From the NCBI RefSeq assembly GCF_002968635.1, contig NZ_PVBN01000009.1, positions 1 through 64,000 on the forward strand: a DNA stretch of 64,000 nt. Reading direction: 5' to 3'. This stretch comes from Neorhizobium alkalisoli. GTDB taxonomy: Bacteria > Pseudomonadota > Alphaproteobacteria > Rhizobiales > Rhizobiaceae. The stretch's first letter is position 1, and each line of letters starts with the position of its first letter. The notes below the pieces were generated by a model. It made no database searches. It was given only the letters and a program-made list of their open reading frames with translations, and had not been told where the DNA came from. Below, one piece after another: positions 50,139 through 59,458 of this stretch. Position numbers and translations under genes: made by a program.

Positions 50139-50702
50139 CTAACGACGCGTCAGCGCGACGACATAACGGGTCGGTTCCGTTCCGGGATTGAAGAAGGTGC
50201 AATCGGCCGGCGATCCGAGAAGCAGGCAGTCCCCTTCCGAAAGATGATGCAGCACTGTCCCTTCCTGGAAATCGAGCCTGCCGGAAAGAACCCAGATCTG
50301 CTGGTGCTGGAAGGCGAAGGCAGATGCCGGATAGGGTACCCGCACATGGGCTGGCAGGAACACTTCGATCAGCTCCAGCACCGAATTCGGCGGCGACACG
50401 GCACGACGGGTATAGCCCGTCTCCGGATCTGTCCAGACCGGCTGCTCGCGATGCGAAGCCACCCGTTCCTGTTCCCTTTCCGCCAGTGCCAGCAACACCG
50501 AAAGCGGCAGGCCGAACGCGCCGGAAAGCCGGCCGAGCACCGTGGCCGTCGGGCTTGCCTCGCTGCGCTCGATCTTGCTGATCATCGCCTTCGAGACTCC
50601 GGAACGCTCCGCCAGATCGGCCAAAGACCAAGTGCGCGACTCCCGCTCCATCTTCAGTCTTTTCGCGATCGCCTGAACCGGATCCTGTTCCATCTGCCCC
50701 AT
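50139..50702 (-). CDS. XRE-family regulator with C-terminal cupin domain
   Basis: 187 residues: an N-terminal helix-turn-helix (LADLAERSGVSKAMISKIER) and a C-terminal cupin (about 110-185; FAFQHQQIWVLSGRLDFQEG). Proteins of this build sense small molecules through the cupin. It is divergent from the flavin monooxygenase and MFS genes with a 92-bp gap, so it probably controls them. Inducer unknown. Confidence 0.88.
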   Translation of the reverse strand: MGQMEQDPVQAIAKRLKMERESRTWSLADLAERSGVSKAMISKIERSEASPTATVLGRLSGAFGLPLSVLLALAEREQERVASHREQPVWTDPETGYTRRAVSPPNSVLELIEVFLPAHVRVPYPASAFAFQHQQIWVLSGRLDFQEGTVLHHLSEGDCLLLGSPADCTFFNPGTEPTRYVVALTRR

Positions 50703-50794
50703 ACCCGCTTGCCTTCCCAGATTCGTCTTCTATAGTGGATAAAGAAACCATATAAGAGACAAGCAAGGACTGCAACGAGAATAGGGGAAGTTCC

Positions 50795-52156
50795 GTGGCG
50801 CGCGAAATTCGTTTCAATGCCTTCGACATGAATTGCGTCGGCCACATCCAGCAAGGGCTTTGGGCGCATCCCCGCGATCAGTCGCATCGCTATACGCAGC
50901 TCCGCTACTGGACGGATTATGCAAAAAGGCTCGAGGCCGGGCTGTTCGATGGCATCTTCCTTGCGGATGTCGTGGGCGTCAACGACGTCTATGGCGGGAG
51001 CGGTGCGGCGGCGCTCAAAGGCGCCGTGCAGGTGCCGGTCAACGACCCGATGCTGCTGGTGCCGGCGATGGCGGCGGTCACCGATCATCTCTGCTTCGGC
51101 ATCACCGCCAATCTCACCTACGAACCGCCTTTCCTCTTCGCCAGACGCATGTCGACGCTCGACCACCTGACCGGCGGCCGCATCGGCTGGAATATCGTCA
51201 CCGGCTACCTCGACAGCGCGGCACGCGCGATCGGCCTCGACGGCATGGCTGGCCATGACGACCGCTATGACCTCGCGGACGAATATATGGAGGTAATGTA
51301 CAAGCTGCTGGAGGGAAGCTGGGAAGATGATGCGGTGGTTTTCGATCGGCGGAACCACGCCTACACGGACCCAGCCAAGGTCCATAAGGTCCATCATCGC
51401 GGCAAGCAGTACCACATCGACGCGCTGCATCTTTGCGAACCTTCACCGCAACGCACGCCCGTCCTCTATCAGGCCGGCTCATCGACCCGCGGCCGGCAAT
51501 TTGCCGCGACCCATGCCGAATGCGTCTTCGTCAACGGCCAGAAGATCGAGGGGGTGAAAGGCATCGTCGATGACATTCGTGCCCGCGCAGCCGATTATGG
51601 CCGCGGCCCGGACGACGCGAAGGTCTTTGTCGGCGCCACCATCGTCACCGGCCGCACGGAGAAGGAAGCGCAAGAGAAGTTCGAGGACTATCGCGCCTAT
51701 GTCAGCCCCGAGGGTGCGCTCGTGCACGCTGCCGCCTCGCTCGGCATCGATTTTGCCAAATACGATATGGACGAGCCTATCGATACGGGCAAAAGCTCGG
51801 CGATCGTCTCCAACGTAGAGGCGATGACCCGGACTGCCGGACCTCAATGGACCAGGCGCAAGCTGCTGGAACAGATGGTGCTCGGCAGCCGGCAGGCACC
51901 CATGGTCGGTTCGGCGGAACAGATTGCCGACAATCTCGCCGCCTGGATGGATCAGGCCGGCGTCGACGGCTTCAACCTGTCGCGCACCGTAGTGCCGGAA
52001 TGTTTTGACGACATCATCGAGCTGGTAATCCCGATCCTGCAGGAACGCGGGCTCTACAAGACAAGTTATCGCGAAGGCACATTCCGTGAAAAGCTGTTCG
52101 GCTCCCCACGGCTGCCGGACAGGCATATCGCTGCCAGATATCGAACGACTGGGTGA
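50795..52156 (+). CDS. FMN-dependent monooxygenase, bacterial luciferase family (NtaA/SnaA/DszA type)
   Basis: 453 residues of the luciferase-like TIM-barrel family, group NtaA/SnaA/DszA/DmoA: REIRFNAFDMNCVGHIQQGL, ADVVGVNDVYGGS, RIGWNIVTGYLDSAARAIGL (FMN-binding strand) and VLYQAGSSTRGRQFAATHAE. These use reduced FMN from a partner reductase to oxidise sulfur- or nitrogen-containing compounds. No flavin reductase gene is next to it. It starts with a GTG preceded by AGGGGAAG and is followed directly by an MFS transporter gene, suggesting uptake plus oxidation of one compound. Confidence 0.9.
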   Translation: MAREIRFNAFDMNCVGHIQQGLWAHPRDQSHRYTQLRYWTDYAKRLEAGLFDGIFLADVVGVNDVYGGSGAAALKGAVQVPVNDPMLLVPAMAAVTDHLCFGITANLTYEPPFLFARRMSTLDHLTGGRIGWNIVTGYLDSAARAIGLDGMAGHDDRYDLADEYMEVMYKLLEGSWEDDAVVFDRRNHAYTDPAKVHKVHHRGKQYHIDALHLCEPSPQRTPVLYQAGSSTRGRQFAATHAECVFVNGQKIEGVKGIVDDIRARAADYGRGPDDAKVFVGATIVTGRTEKEAQEKFEDYRAYVSPEGALVHAAASLGIDFAKYDMDEPIDTGKSSAIVSNVEAMTRTAGPQWTRRKLLEQMVLGSRQAPMVGSAEQIADNLAAWMDQAGVDGFNLSRTVVPECFDDIIELVIPILQERGLYKTSYREGTFREKLFGSPRLPDRHIAARYRTTG

Positions 52157-52157
52157 G

Positions 52158-53393
52158 ATGAGTACGGGAACGTCTCCTGAACCGCAGATAAGGAGCCGCT
52201 GGGGCATGCTGGCAGTCCTCTGCCTGGCAGTGGTGCTCTCCTTTTCCACCTGGTTCTCGGCAAACGCCATCGCACCGGAATTGAGACGGGCCTGGTCGCT
52301 GTCGGAAGGCGCTGCCGCGTGGCTCACCAACGGCGTTCAGATCGGCTTCGTCATCGGCGCCCTTTCAGCGAGCTTTCTCAACCTGCCGGATCTCATCCGC
52401 ATGAACCGGCTGATGGCGGCATCCGCTCTGCTCGCAGCCCTCTCCAACGCCGCCATGCTTCTGGAACCCGGCCCTGCAGGCGCCGTCTTCTGCCGAGTGG
52501 TGACCGGCTTGGCGCTCGCCGGCGTCTATCCACCGGCGCTGAAGCTGGTGGCGACCTGGTTCGTCTCGGGCCGTGGCCTGGCGCTTGCCGGCGTCATCGG
52601 AGCGATCACCGCCGGTTCGTCCATGCCGCACCTCTTCCGCGGTGTGTCTTCAGCGGTCCACTGGCAGAATGTTGTTCTGCTTTCGAGCGGCGCCACGCTG
52701 GTCGGGGCTGCCGTTTTCCTTCTCTTCACCCGCGAAGGCCCCCACCCCTTCGGCAAGGCGCTGTTTAATCCGCGCCAGACCGGCCGGGTGCTGAGGGACC
52801 GCAACCTGCTGCTGGTGAACGGCGGCTATCTTGGGCATATGTGGGAGCTCTATGCCATGTGGGCATGGCTTCTCGCCTATCTCACCGTAGCGCTCGACAA
52901 CGGCGGCAGCGGGATCAAAAGCGAGGCGTCGCTTCTGACTTTTGCAGCCGTCGCCTCCGGCGTCGTCGGCTGTTTCGCCGGAGGCGTGTTTTCCGATCGT
53001 TTCGGCCGCACCGCAACGACCGCAGGAATGATGATCGTCTCCGGCTCCTGCGCGCTTCTGATCGGCTTCGCTTTTGACGGGCCATTCTGGCTGCTGACGT
53101 TGGTCGTCGTCGTCTGGGGCATCTCGATCATCGGAGATTCCGCGCAGTTTTCCGCCGCGGTCACCGAGCTTGCCGACCCCAACTATATCGGCACCGCGCT
53201 GTCGCTGCAGATGGGGATGGGGTTTGCGCTGACCATCTTCATGATCTGGCTGATGCCGCATGTGGCGGACTTTTTCGGCGGCTGGCGGTGGGCCTTCGTC
53301 ATCCTTGCGATCGGGCCGATCTTCGGCGCGGCGTCCATGCTCGCCTTGCGGCGCAGGCCCGATTCCTTGCGTCTTGCCGGCGGCCGGCGTTGA
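52158..53393 (+). CDS. MFS transporter next to the flavin monooxygenase
   Basis: A 411-residue major facilitator protein with 12 hydrophobic segments and an MFS-type loop 8-9 motif (GGVFSDRFGRTATTAG). The ATG at 52158 starts 2 nt after the monooxygenase stop, so the two are co-expressed. It may import the substrate of that enzyme or export a product. Its stop abuts the convergent ABC permease stop (53393/53394). Confidence 0.85.
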   Translation: MSTGTSPEPQIRSRWGMLAVLCLAVVLSFSTWFSANAIAPELRRAWSLSEGAAAWLTNGVQIGFVIGALSASFLNLPDLIRMNRLMAASALLAALSNAAMLLEPGPAGAVFCRVVTGLALAGVYPPALKLVATWFVSGRGLALAGVIGAITAGSSMPHLFRGVSSAVHWQNVVLLSSGATLVGAAVFLLFTREGPHPFGKALFNPRQTGRVLRDRNLLLVNGGYLGHMWELYAMWAWLLAYLTVALDNGGSGIKSEASLLTFAAVASGVVGCFAGGVFSDRFGRTATTAGMMIVSGSCALLIGFAFDGPFWLLTLVVVVWGISIIGDSAQFSAAVTELADPNYIGTALSLQMGMGFALTIFMIWLMPHVADFFGGWRWAFVILAIGPIFGAASMLALRRRPDSLRLAGGRR

Positions 53394-54209
53394 TCAGGCG
53401 CTGCGGGTAGGTATGCGGCGTTCCAGAAGGCGAAAACCACCGACGAGAATGCCCGTCAGACAAAGATAGATCAGCGCAAGCAAGAGCAACGGCTCATAGG
53501 TGAGAAAGGTATCCTGCCGAATTTTCGATATCACCGCATAAACGTCGATCACCGTGATGGTGGCGACCAGCGGTGTCGCCTTGAGTTGCAGGACTGTTTC
53601 CCCCGTGAGCGTCGGCAGCGCCCGGTGGATCGCGCGTGGCAGCCAGATGCGCCGGAACATCGTCCATCGGCCCATGCCGAAGGCCCGCGCCGCCTCCAGT
53701 TCGCCGCGAGGCACGCCGGCAAAAGCGCCCCGCATCACCTCGCCCTCATAGGCAGCGAACGACAGCATCAGCGCCGTAAAACCGTACGGCCAGGCCTGTC
53801 GCAGATAGGGCCACAGGAACGAGGAGCGGACCTCCGGATATTGCGCAAAAAGCGAACCCAGGCCGTAATAGAGAAGCCAGATCTGCAGCAGGAGCGGCGT
53901 GCCGCGGATGATGGTACAGAAGCCCTTCGCAAGCCAGGCGAGCGGACGCGGCCCCGTCACCTGCACCAGCCCGATCGGCAACGCCAACAGGAAGCCGATG
54001 ACGGAAGTCCAGAACAGCATCACCAGCGTCTGCCAGACGCCGTAGGCGAGTCTTGGTCCATATTTCGGCAGCCAGTCCCAGCGCAAGAACCAGACCGCGC
54101 AGAAGACGATCACCAGGAACACCGCCATCAGGAACAGCCGGTGCGGCTCGAACAGGCTGCGGGCCTTCGGCGGAACATAGGCGGACAGCGTGACGGTTTC
54201 CTGGTTCAT
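53394..54209 (-). CDS. Polar amino acid ABC permease (HisM type)
   Basis: A 271-residue permease with a longer N-terminal lead before the first span and the EAA loop (VPRGELEAARAFGMGRWTMF). It contains the HisQM/GlnP permease segment (YGVWQTLVMLFWTSVIGFLL). It pairs with the HisQ-type permease 4 bp upstream. The ATG at 54209 is preferred over an upstream in-frame codon at 54245, which lies inside the neighbouring gene. Confidence 0.9.
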   Translation of the reverse strand: MNQETVTLSAYVPPKARSLFEPHRLFLMAVFLVIVFCAVWFLRWDWLPKYGPRLAYGVWQTLVMLFWTSVIGFLLALPIGLVQVTGPRPLAWLAKGFCTIIRGTPLLLQIWLLYYGLGSLFAQYPEVRSSFLWPYLRQAWPYGFTALMLSFAAYEGEVMRGAFAGVPRGELEAARAFGMGRWTMFRRIWLPRAIHRALPTLTGETVLQLKATPLVATITVIDVYAVISKIRQDTFLTYEPLLLLALIYLCLTGILVGGFRLLERRIPTRSA

Positions 54210-54213
54210 GCCG

Positions 54214-54927
54214 TCACACCGTGCGAGGCATGCCGCGTCGCGCATGCCGTTCGATGAAGGAGATGACGACGTTCGAAAAGAGCGTCACCAGGAGATAGAG
54301 CGCACCTGCCGCGAGATAGAACGTCATGTAGGCCTTGGTGGAACCGGCGGCCTGGCGGGTGACCAGCGCCAGCTCGCTGAAGCCGACCACCGCAAGCAGC
54401 GCAGTATCCTTGGTGGCGATCATCCAGAGATTGGAAAGCCCTGGAATGGCGTAAGGGAGCATGGCGGGCAGCGTCACGCGCCGGAGTGCCAGGAAGGGCG
54501 ACATGCCGTAGGCGCGCGCCGCCTCGATCTGACCTGGCGGCACGGCCTGGATCGCGCCGCGCAGCACTTCGGTCGAATAGGCGCCCTGCACGACGCCGAT
54601 GACGAAGATGCCGGCCGCAAGCCCGCTGATGTCCACCGCCGGCAGGCCGATCAGCAGAAAGAGCTGGTTCACGGCATCCGTCCCCGCATAATAGAGCAGC
54701 AGGATCAGCACCAGTTCCGGCACGGCGCGGATGAGCGTCGTGTAGATTTCGAGCAGGTCGCGCAGGATCGGCCCGCCATAGAGCTTGCCGAAGGCACCCC
54801 CGACCCCGATGACGAGGCCGAGCAGATAGCCGCCCACGGCAAGTTCAAGAGAGGCCAGCAGCCCGCCGAGAAGAACGCCGCCCCAGCCGGGCGGCGAGAG
54901 AGCGAGGATGTCGAGGTTGAACGGCAT
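54214..54927 (-). CDS. Polar amino acid ABC permease (HisQ type)
   Basis: A 237-residue permease with about five spans and EAA loop (VPPGQIEAARAYGMSPFLAL). LYTTLIRAVPELVLILLLYY-type sequence (IYTTLIRAVPELVLILLLYY) is the classic HisQ/OccQ segment. It follows the binding-protein gene by 16 bp. The HisQM-HisJ-HisP type imports basic amino acids or opines, which fits the divergent arginine catabolic genes. Confidence 0.91.
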   Translation of the reverse strand: MPFNLDILALSPPGWGGVLLGGLLASLELAVGGYLLGLVIGVGGAFGKLYGGPILRDLLEIYTTLIRAVPELVLILLLYYAGTDAVNQLFLLIGLPAVDISGLAAGIFVIGVVQGAYSTEVLRGAIQAVPPGQIEAARAYGMSPFLALRRVTLPAMLPYAIPGLSNLWMIATKDTALLAVVGFSELALVTRQAAGSTKAYMTFYLAAGALYLLVTLFSNVVISFIERHARRGMPRTV

Positions 54928-54943
54928 GGGCCGTCGCTACCGC

Positions 54944-55723
54944 TCAGCCGCCGTAGATGTCGAAGTCGAAGTATTTCTTGGAGAACTTGTCGTAGGTGCC
55001 GTTGGCGCGGATCGCCTTGATCGCGGCATTGATCTTGGTCTTGAGCTCCGTATCGCCCTTACGCAGACCGACACCGACGCCGGCGCCGAGGATCGCCGGA
55101 TCATCCTTCACATTGCCCTTGAGGTCGCAGCATTTGCCGGCATCGGAAGCCAGGAATGCATCGAGCGCGATGGCATCGGCCTGAACCGCATCCAGCCGTC
55201 CGGCGGCGAGATCCTGGTTCGCCTCATCCTGCGTCTGGTATTCCTTGATCTCGGCGGCTCCGGAGCCGAAATATTTGTTCACGTATTCCTGATGCACCGT
55301 CGAAACCTGCACGCCGATGATCTTGCCCTTGAGGCCTTCCGGCGTAGCGTCGAACTTTTCGGCCTTGGGCCCGACAATGCCGGTAGGCGTGTTGTAGTAT
55401 TTGTCGGAAAAATCGATCGTCTTCTGGCGTTCCTCGGTGATCGACATGGAGCCGACAATCACGTCGATCTTCTTCGCGGTCAGCGCCGGGATAATGCCGT
55501 CCCAGGCGATCGGCGTCGGAGTGCATTTCAGTTTTGCCTCGGCGCAGATCGCCTCCATGAAATCGATTTCCCATCCGACCCATTTGCCGCTCGCATCCGG
55601 TGAGGTGAACGGCGGATAGGGTTCGGCGGCAAAGCCGACCTTGACTTCCTGCGCCTGGACGACGCCCAGAGCCGCTGCACTCACGGCGATCGCCAAGGTA
55701 ACCGTCTTGATGATGTTCTTCAT
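54944..55723 (-). CDS. Periplasmic basic amino acid-binding protein (arginine/ornithine/opine type)
   Basis: A 259-residue exported receptor: signal peptide MKNIIKTVTLAIAVSAAALG then VVQAQ; mature start EVKVGFAAEPYPPFTSPDAS. The segment GWEIDFMEAICAEAKLKC and the SMSITEERQKTIDFSDKYY motif mark the Lys/Arg/Orn-His/opine-binding family. A Cys-Cys pair (GKCCDLKG) lies in the usual place. Substrate arginine or a methylated or opine derivative is suggested by the neighbouring catabolic genes. Confidence 0.91.
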   Translation of the reverse strand: MKNIIKTVTLAIAVSAAALGVVQAQEVKVGFAAEPYPPFTSPDASGKWVGWEIDFMEAICAEAKLKCTPTPIAWDGIIPALTAKKIDVIVGSMSITEERQKTIDFSDKYYNTPTGIVGPKAEKFDATPEGLKGKIIGVQVSTVHQEYVNKYFGSGAAEIKEYQTQDEANQDLAAGRLDAVQADAIALDAFLASDAGKCCDLKGNVKDDPAILGAGVGVGLRKGDTELKTKINAAIKAIRANGTYDKFSKKYFDFDIYGG

Positions 55724-55747
55724 GATTTTCCCCTGTTCTTGTTTTGG

Positions 55748-56521
55748 TCAGTGAATGGAGCTGATGAATTTTCTGAGCCGATCCGACTTGGGAGCACCGA
55801 AGATGGCCTCGGGCGGTCCCTGTTCCTCGATGATACCGTTGTGCAGGAAGACGACGTGGTTCGAGACCTCCCGCGCGAATTTCATTTCATGGGTAACGAG
55901 GATCATCGTCCGTTTCTCGCGGGCCAGGTCCCCGATGACCGACAGCACTTCGCCGACCAGTTCCGGGTCGAGCGCCGAGGTCGGCTCGTCGAACAGCATG
56001 ACCAGAGGCTGGATGGCGAGCGCCCGGGCAATCGCCGCGCGCTGCTGCTGGCCGCCGGAGAGGAAAGCGGGATAAGCATCGCGCTTCTCGTAAAGCCCGA
56101 CCCGGCGCAGCAACGTCTCGGCGATCTCGACCGCCTTGTCCTTCGGCTGCCCCAGCACGTGCACCGGCACCTCGATGACGTTCTGCAGCACCGTCATGTG
56201 CTGCCACAGATTGAAGCTCTGGAAGACCATGCCGAGCCGGGAGCGGATCCGCTGCACCTGCCGCCGGTCGGACGGCGCCAGCCCGCCGTGACCATCCTTC
56301 TTCATGGCGATCGTTTCGCCATGAATGGTGATCGTGCCCGCGCTTGGCAGCTCCAGCATGTTGATGCAGCGCAGAAAGGTGGACTTCCCCGAACCACTGC
56401 CGCCGATGATGGCAATCACGTCTCCCTGACGGGCGGTCAGCGACACGCCCTTCAGCACTTCCAATGGACCGAAACGTTTGTGTAGATTCGAGACTTCTAT
56501 GGCTTGCGCCGAATCCGTCAT
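55748..56521 (-). CDS. Polar amino acid ABC transporter ATP-binding protein (HisP type)
   Basis: A 257-residue ATPase: Walker A GGSGSGKSTFLRCINMLE, the HisP-type insert after it (ITIHGETIAMKKDGHGGLAP), signature LSGGQQQRAAIARALA, Walker B VMLFDEPTSALDPELVGEVL and switch His (VTHEMKFAREV). It is the first gene of the operon HisP-HisJ-HisQ-HisM types, an order typical of rhizobial basic amino acid and opine systems. It is divergent from the guanidino-hydrolase gene. Confidence 0.93.
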   Translation of the reverse strand: MTDSAQAIEVSNLHKRFGPLEVLKGVSLTARQGDVIAIIGGSGSGKSTFLRCINMLELPSAGTITIHGETIAMKKDGHGGLAPSDRRQVQRIRSRLGMVFQSFNLWQHMTVLQNVIEVPVHVLGQPKDKAVEIAETLLRRVGLYEKRDAYPAFLSGGQQQRAAIARALAIQPLVMLFDEPTSALDPELVGEVLSVIGDLAREKRTMILVTHEMKFAREVSNHVVFLHNGIIEEQGPPEAIFGAPKSDRLRKFISSIH

Positions 56522-56640
56522 GGATAGCCTTCACCGCCAGCCGGAATTCGGCCGGTCACACAATTTGGCACTGTTCCCCCAGCTTATGATTTTGGGCTCG
56601 CGGCGCTGGTAACGCGGCCTTGTGGAAAGAAGTCTGGCAC

Positions 56641-56669
56641 TTGTGCGGATATTATTCAAGCGTATAATA
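56641..56669 (+). promoter_or_regulatory. Promoter of the arginine catabolic operon with an overlapping palindromic operator
   Basis: TTGTGC (56641-56646) and a consensus TATAAT (56663-56668) are 16 bp apart, about 60 bp before the guanidino-hydrolase gene. An inverted repeat TATTAT-8 nt-ATAATA (56650-56669) covers the spacer and the -10. That is an ideal place for repression, most simply by the TetR protein encoded as the second gene of the operon. Confidence 0.55.
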
Positions 56670-56730
56670 AGGCCGAAATCCGAAAAAGAGCGACGTCGCC
56701 CGCCTTCATTTTTCCCAAGGGATAGAGATT

Positions 56731-57603
56731 ATGACCGCCTACGGCTCTCAAGCCATGTCTGCGCCTTTGATGCGTGTTCTGATGCGCCGTCCGGGCGATA
56801 GTCTTCGCAACGCAGACGCGGGCGAATGGCATTACGGGCCAAGCTTCGATGCCGAGAAAGCGATCCGCCAGCATAGGGAATTCACAGGGCTGGTCGAGAA
56901 ATCCGGGGCGGAAATCCTCTGGCTGGAAGATGCCGGCGACGGCCTTGCCGACTCGATGTTCACTCACGACCCGTCGTTGATGACGGACCACGGAGCCATC
57001 CTCCTGCGCATGGGCAAATCCCTCCGCGCCACTGAACCCGAACTGCATGAGAAAGCCTATGCGGCCGCCGGAATTCCGGTGCTCGGCCGGATCGCTGCGC
57101 CGGGCGCCGTCGAGGGTGGAGACTGCGTCTGGGTCGACAGACAGACGCTGGCGGTCGGCCGCGGCGTGCGCACCAACCAGGCCGGCATCGACCAGCTTGC
57201 CGCCATCCTGAAGCCGATCGGCGTCACGGTTCTTGGCTACGACCTGCCGCTCTGGCAAGGCGTCGAAGCGTGCCTGCACCTGATGTCGGTGATCAGCCCG
57301 CTTGCGGAAAAGCTTGCGCTTGTCCATGCGCCGCTGATGCCGGCCGCCCTCTACATGATGCTGCAGGAGCGCGGCTACACCCTGATCCACGGTTCCGACA
57401 ACGAATTTGCCGAGAGCAATGGCCTGAGCCTGAACGTCCTGCCGACAAGTCCTGGCCATGTGATCATGGTCGACGGTTTTCCCATCACCCGGCAGGCCAT
57501 GGAGGCCCACGGCTGCGTGGTCGACACCTTCGAAGCCGACGCTCTTTGCATTGCCTGCGAAGGCGGCCCCACATGCCTTACCCGCCCGGTTCTCAGGAGA
57601 TGA
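56731..57603 (+). CDS. Guanidino-hydrolase of the dimethylargininase/arginine deiminase superfamily
   Basis: 290 residues with the catalytic set of guanidino-modifying enzymes: an Asp in MFTHDPSLM, GAVEGGDCVW, a His in EACLHLMSVI and the C-terminal Cys in GGPTCLTRPVL. Dimethylarginine dimethylaminohydrolases release citrulline plus methylamines from methylated arginine; arginine deiminases make citrulline and ammonia from arginine. Length favours the DDAH group. It is the first gene of an operon with TetR, AruH and AruI and divergent from a basic amino acid transporter. Substrate is inferred, not shown. Confidence 0.8.
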   Translation: MTAYGSQAMSAPLMRVLMRRPGDSLRNADAGEWHYGPSFDAEKAIRQHREFTGLVEKSGAEILWLEDAGDGLADSMFTHDPSLMTDHGAILLRMGKSLRATEPELHEKAYAAAGIPVLGRIAAPGAVEGGDCVWVDRQTLAVGRGVRTNQAGIDQLAAILKPIGVTVLGYDLPLWQGVEACLHLMSVISPLAEKLALVHAPLMPAALYMMLQERGYTLIHGSDNEFAESNGLSLNVLPTSPGHVIMVDGFPITRQAMEAHGCVVDTFEADALCIACEGGPTCLTRPVLRR

Positions 57604-58247
57604 CGGTGAACCGGCGCACCTACCACCGGGCGAGCGAGGCCGAAAGGCGGGAGGACCTGATCCTCGCCACGCTCGACTGCATCGCCGAATATGGCATCCA
57701 GGGCGCGACGGTGCGCCAGATCGCCACGCGAGCCGGCGTCACCGGCGGGCTGATCCGGCACTATTTCGCCGGTAAGGACCAGATGCTGCAGGCTGCCTAC
57801 CGCAAGGTGATGACGGGCATGACGGAAACCGCGATTGCCGCGGCGATCGAAGGCGAGACGGCCAAGGCGCGGCTACGCCGCTTCATCGTCGCCAACGTCA
57901 CGCCGCCGGTCACAGATCCGCGCACCCTCTCGCTCTGGGCGGCCTTCATCAGCCATATCCAGATCGATCCGAGTTTTGCCGCCGTTCACCGCGAAAACTA
58001 TTTTGCTTTTCTGGAGGCGCTGGAAACGCTGCTGACCGCCTTCTTCGTGGAGCAGAATCGGGAGGTCAGCCCGAAGGAATGCCGCGCCCACGCCGTCGCG
58101 CTCAACGCGCTGGTGGACGGCCTGTGGCTTGAAGGAACGCTCGCCGCGGACATGTTCGCGGAGAAGGAACTGGCGGAGAATGCCCTGGTATCCGTGGAGG
58201 CGCTGCTACGTCTCCAGCCAGGCGAGCTCTCCGCGGACGAACGATAA
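57600..58247 (+). CDS. TetR-family regulator (BetI-like) of the arginine catabolic operon
   Basis: 215 residues: an N-terminal TetR helix-turn-helix (GATVRQIATRAGVTGGLIRHYFAGKD, residues about 35-60) and a C-terminal ligand domain of the BetI type (FIVANVTPPVTDPRTLSLWA). Its ATG overlaps the hydrolase stop (ATGA). It probably represses its own operon through the palindrome at 56650-56669, relieved by a guanidino compound; the ligand is inferred. Confidence 0.88.
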   Translation: MTVNRRTYHRASEAERREDLILATLDCIAEYGIQGATVRQIATRAGVTGGLIRHYFAGKDQMLQAAYRKVMTGMTETAIAAAIEGETAKARLRRFIVANVTPPVTDPRTLSLWAAFISHIQIDPSFAAVHRENYFAFLEALETLLTAFFVEQNREVSPKECRAHAVALNALVDGLWLEGTLAADMFAEKELAENALVSVEALLRLQPGELSADER

Positions 58248-58264
58248 CAAAAAAGGAAACACCG

Positions 58265-59458
58265 ATGCGCTACGCCTCGATCACCGACCGTCTCGCCCAT
58301 CTCGGCTCCGGCCGCTGGGCGCTTCATCTCACCGCCCGGCGCATGAAGGCAGCCGGCGAGGAGATTATCGAGCTCACCATCGGCGAACCGGACGTAGCAC
58401 CCGACAAGGCGCTGCTCGACGAGGCCGCCCGCGCCATGTATGCGGGCCGAACCCGCTATTCCAATGGCCGCGGTGAACCACCGGTGCTGAAGGCCCTGAT
58501 CGAGAAATACTCGAAACGCCGGCCCGGCGTCACGGAACGCAACTTCCTCTGCTTTCCCGGTACACAGACGGCACTTTACGGCGTCATGACCGGTCTTGTC
58601 GAAGCCGGCGACGGCGTGCTGGTCGGCGACCCGCTTTATGCGACCTATGAGGGCGTCATCGCCTCCACCGGGGCGCATATGATCCCCGTGCCCCTGAGGC
58701 CGGAGAAGAAGTTCCACCTGCAGGCCGAGGATCTGGAACGGGCGGTGACCCCGGAAGCCCGCGTGCTGCTGCTCAATACGCCGCACAATCCGACGGGCGC
58801 AGTTCTGACGGCCGCGGAGATTGTTAAGATCGGCGAGGTCTGCCGCCGCCACGATCTCTGGATCGTCTGCGACGAAGTCTATGAGCAACTGATATTCGAG
58901 GGCACGCCGTTCGCCTCCCCATTCGACCTTCCCGAGCTTGCGGAGCGGACGATCGTCGTTTCGTCCATCTCCAAATCCCATGCCGCCCCGGGCTTCCGCA
59001 GCGGCTGGGCGGCGGGTCCGGAGGAATTCTGCGAAAAGCTTCTGCCGGTTTCGGAGACCATGCTGTTTGGCGTGCAGCCCTTCATCTCCGACATGACGGC
59101 CATGGCTCTCTCGCAGCACTTCGACACCGCCGACGTGATGCGCGAAAACTACCGCCGCCGTGCCGACATCGTCGAGAAGACGTTTGCCGGCAGCAACCTG
59201 GTCAAGCCGATGCCGCCGGAAGGAGGCATGTTCATCCTCCTCGACGTGACGTCGACCGGTCTCGGCGGCGAAGAATTTGCCTGGGAACTGCTGCACCAGG
59301 AAAAGGTAGCGGTCATGCCCGGTTCCTCGTTCGGAGATCAGGCGGCCGGCTTCCTGCGCATCTCCCTGACCATGCCGGACGACGTGCTCGGAACGGCGAT
59401 GAGCCGTATCGGCGACCTTGCAAATCGCCTCGTCTCGCTCAAGGAAAAGCGCGCATGA
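58265..59458 (+). CDS. aruH: Arginine--pyruvate transaminase-like aminotransferase (AruH type)
   Basis: A 397-residue fold-type I PLP aminotransferase. The PLP lysine is in SSISKSHAAPGFRSGW, with LNTPHNPTGAV and the phosphate-site Arg near FLRISLTM. The N-terminus (MRYASITDRL) and several internal stretches resemble Pseudomonas AruH, which converts arginine and pyruvate to 2-ketoarginine and alanine. The next gene encodes an AruI-like decarboxylase, coupled by a 4-nt overlap, which strongly supports the assignment. Confidence 0.78.
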   Translation: MRYASITDRLAHLGSGRWALHLTARRMKAAGEEIIELTIGEPDVAPDKALLDEAARAMYAGRTRYSNGRGEPPVLKALIEKYSKRRPGVTERNFLCFPGTQTALYGVMTGLVEAGDGVLVGDPLYATYEGVIASTGAHMIPVPLRPEKKFHLQAEDLERAVTPEARVLLLNTPHNPTGAVLTAAEIVKIGEVCRRHDLWIVCDEVYEQLIFEGTPFASPFDLPELAERTIVVSSISKSHAAPGFRSGWAAGPEEFCEKLLPVSETMLFGVQPFISDMTAMALSQHFDTADVMRENYRRRADIVEKTFAGSNLVKPMPPEGGMFILLDVTSTGLGGEEFAWELLHQEKVAVMPGSSFGDQAAGFLRISLTMPDDVLGTAMSRIGDLANRLVSLKEKRA

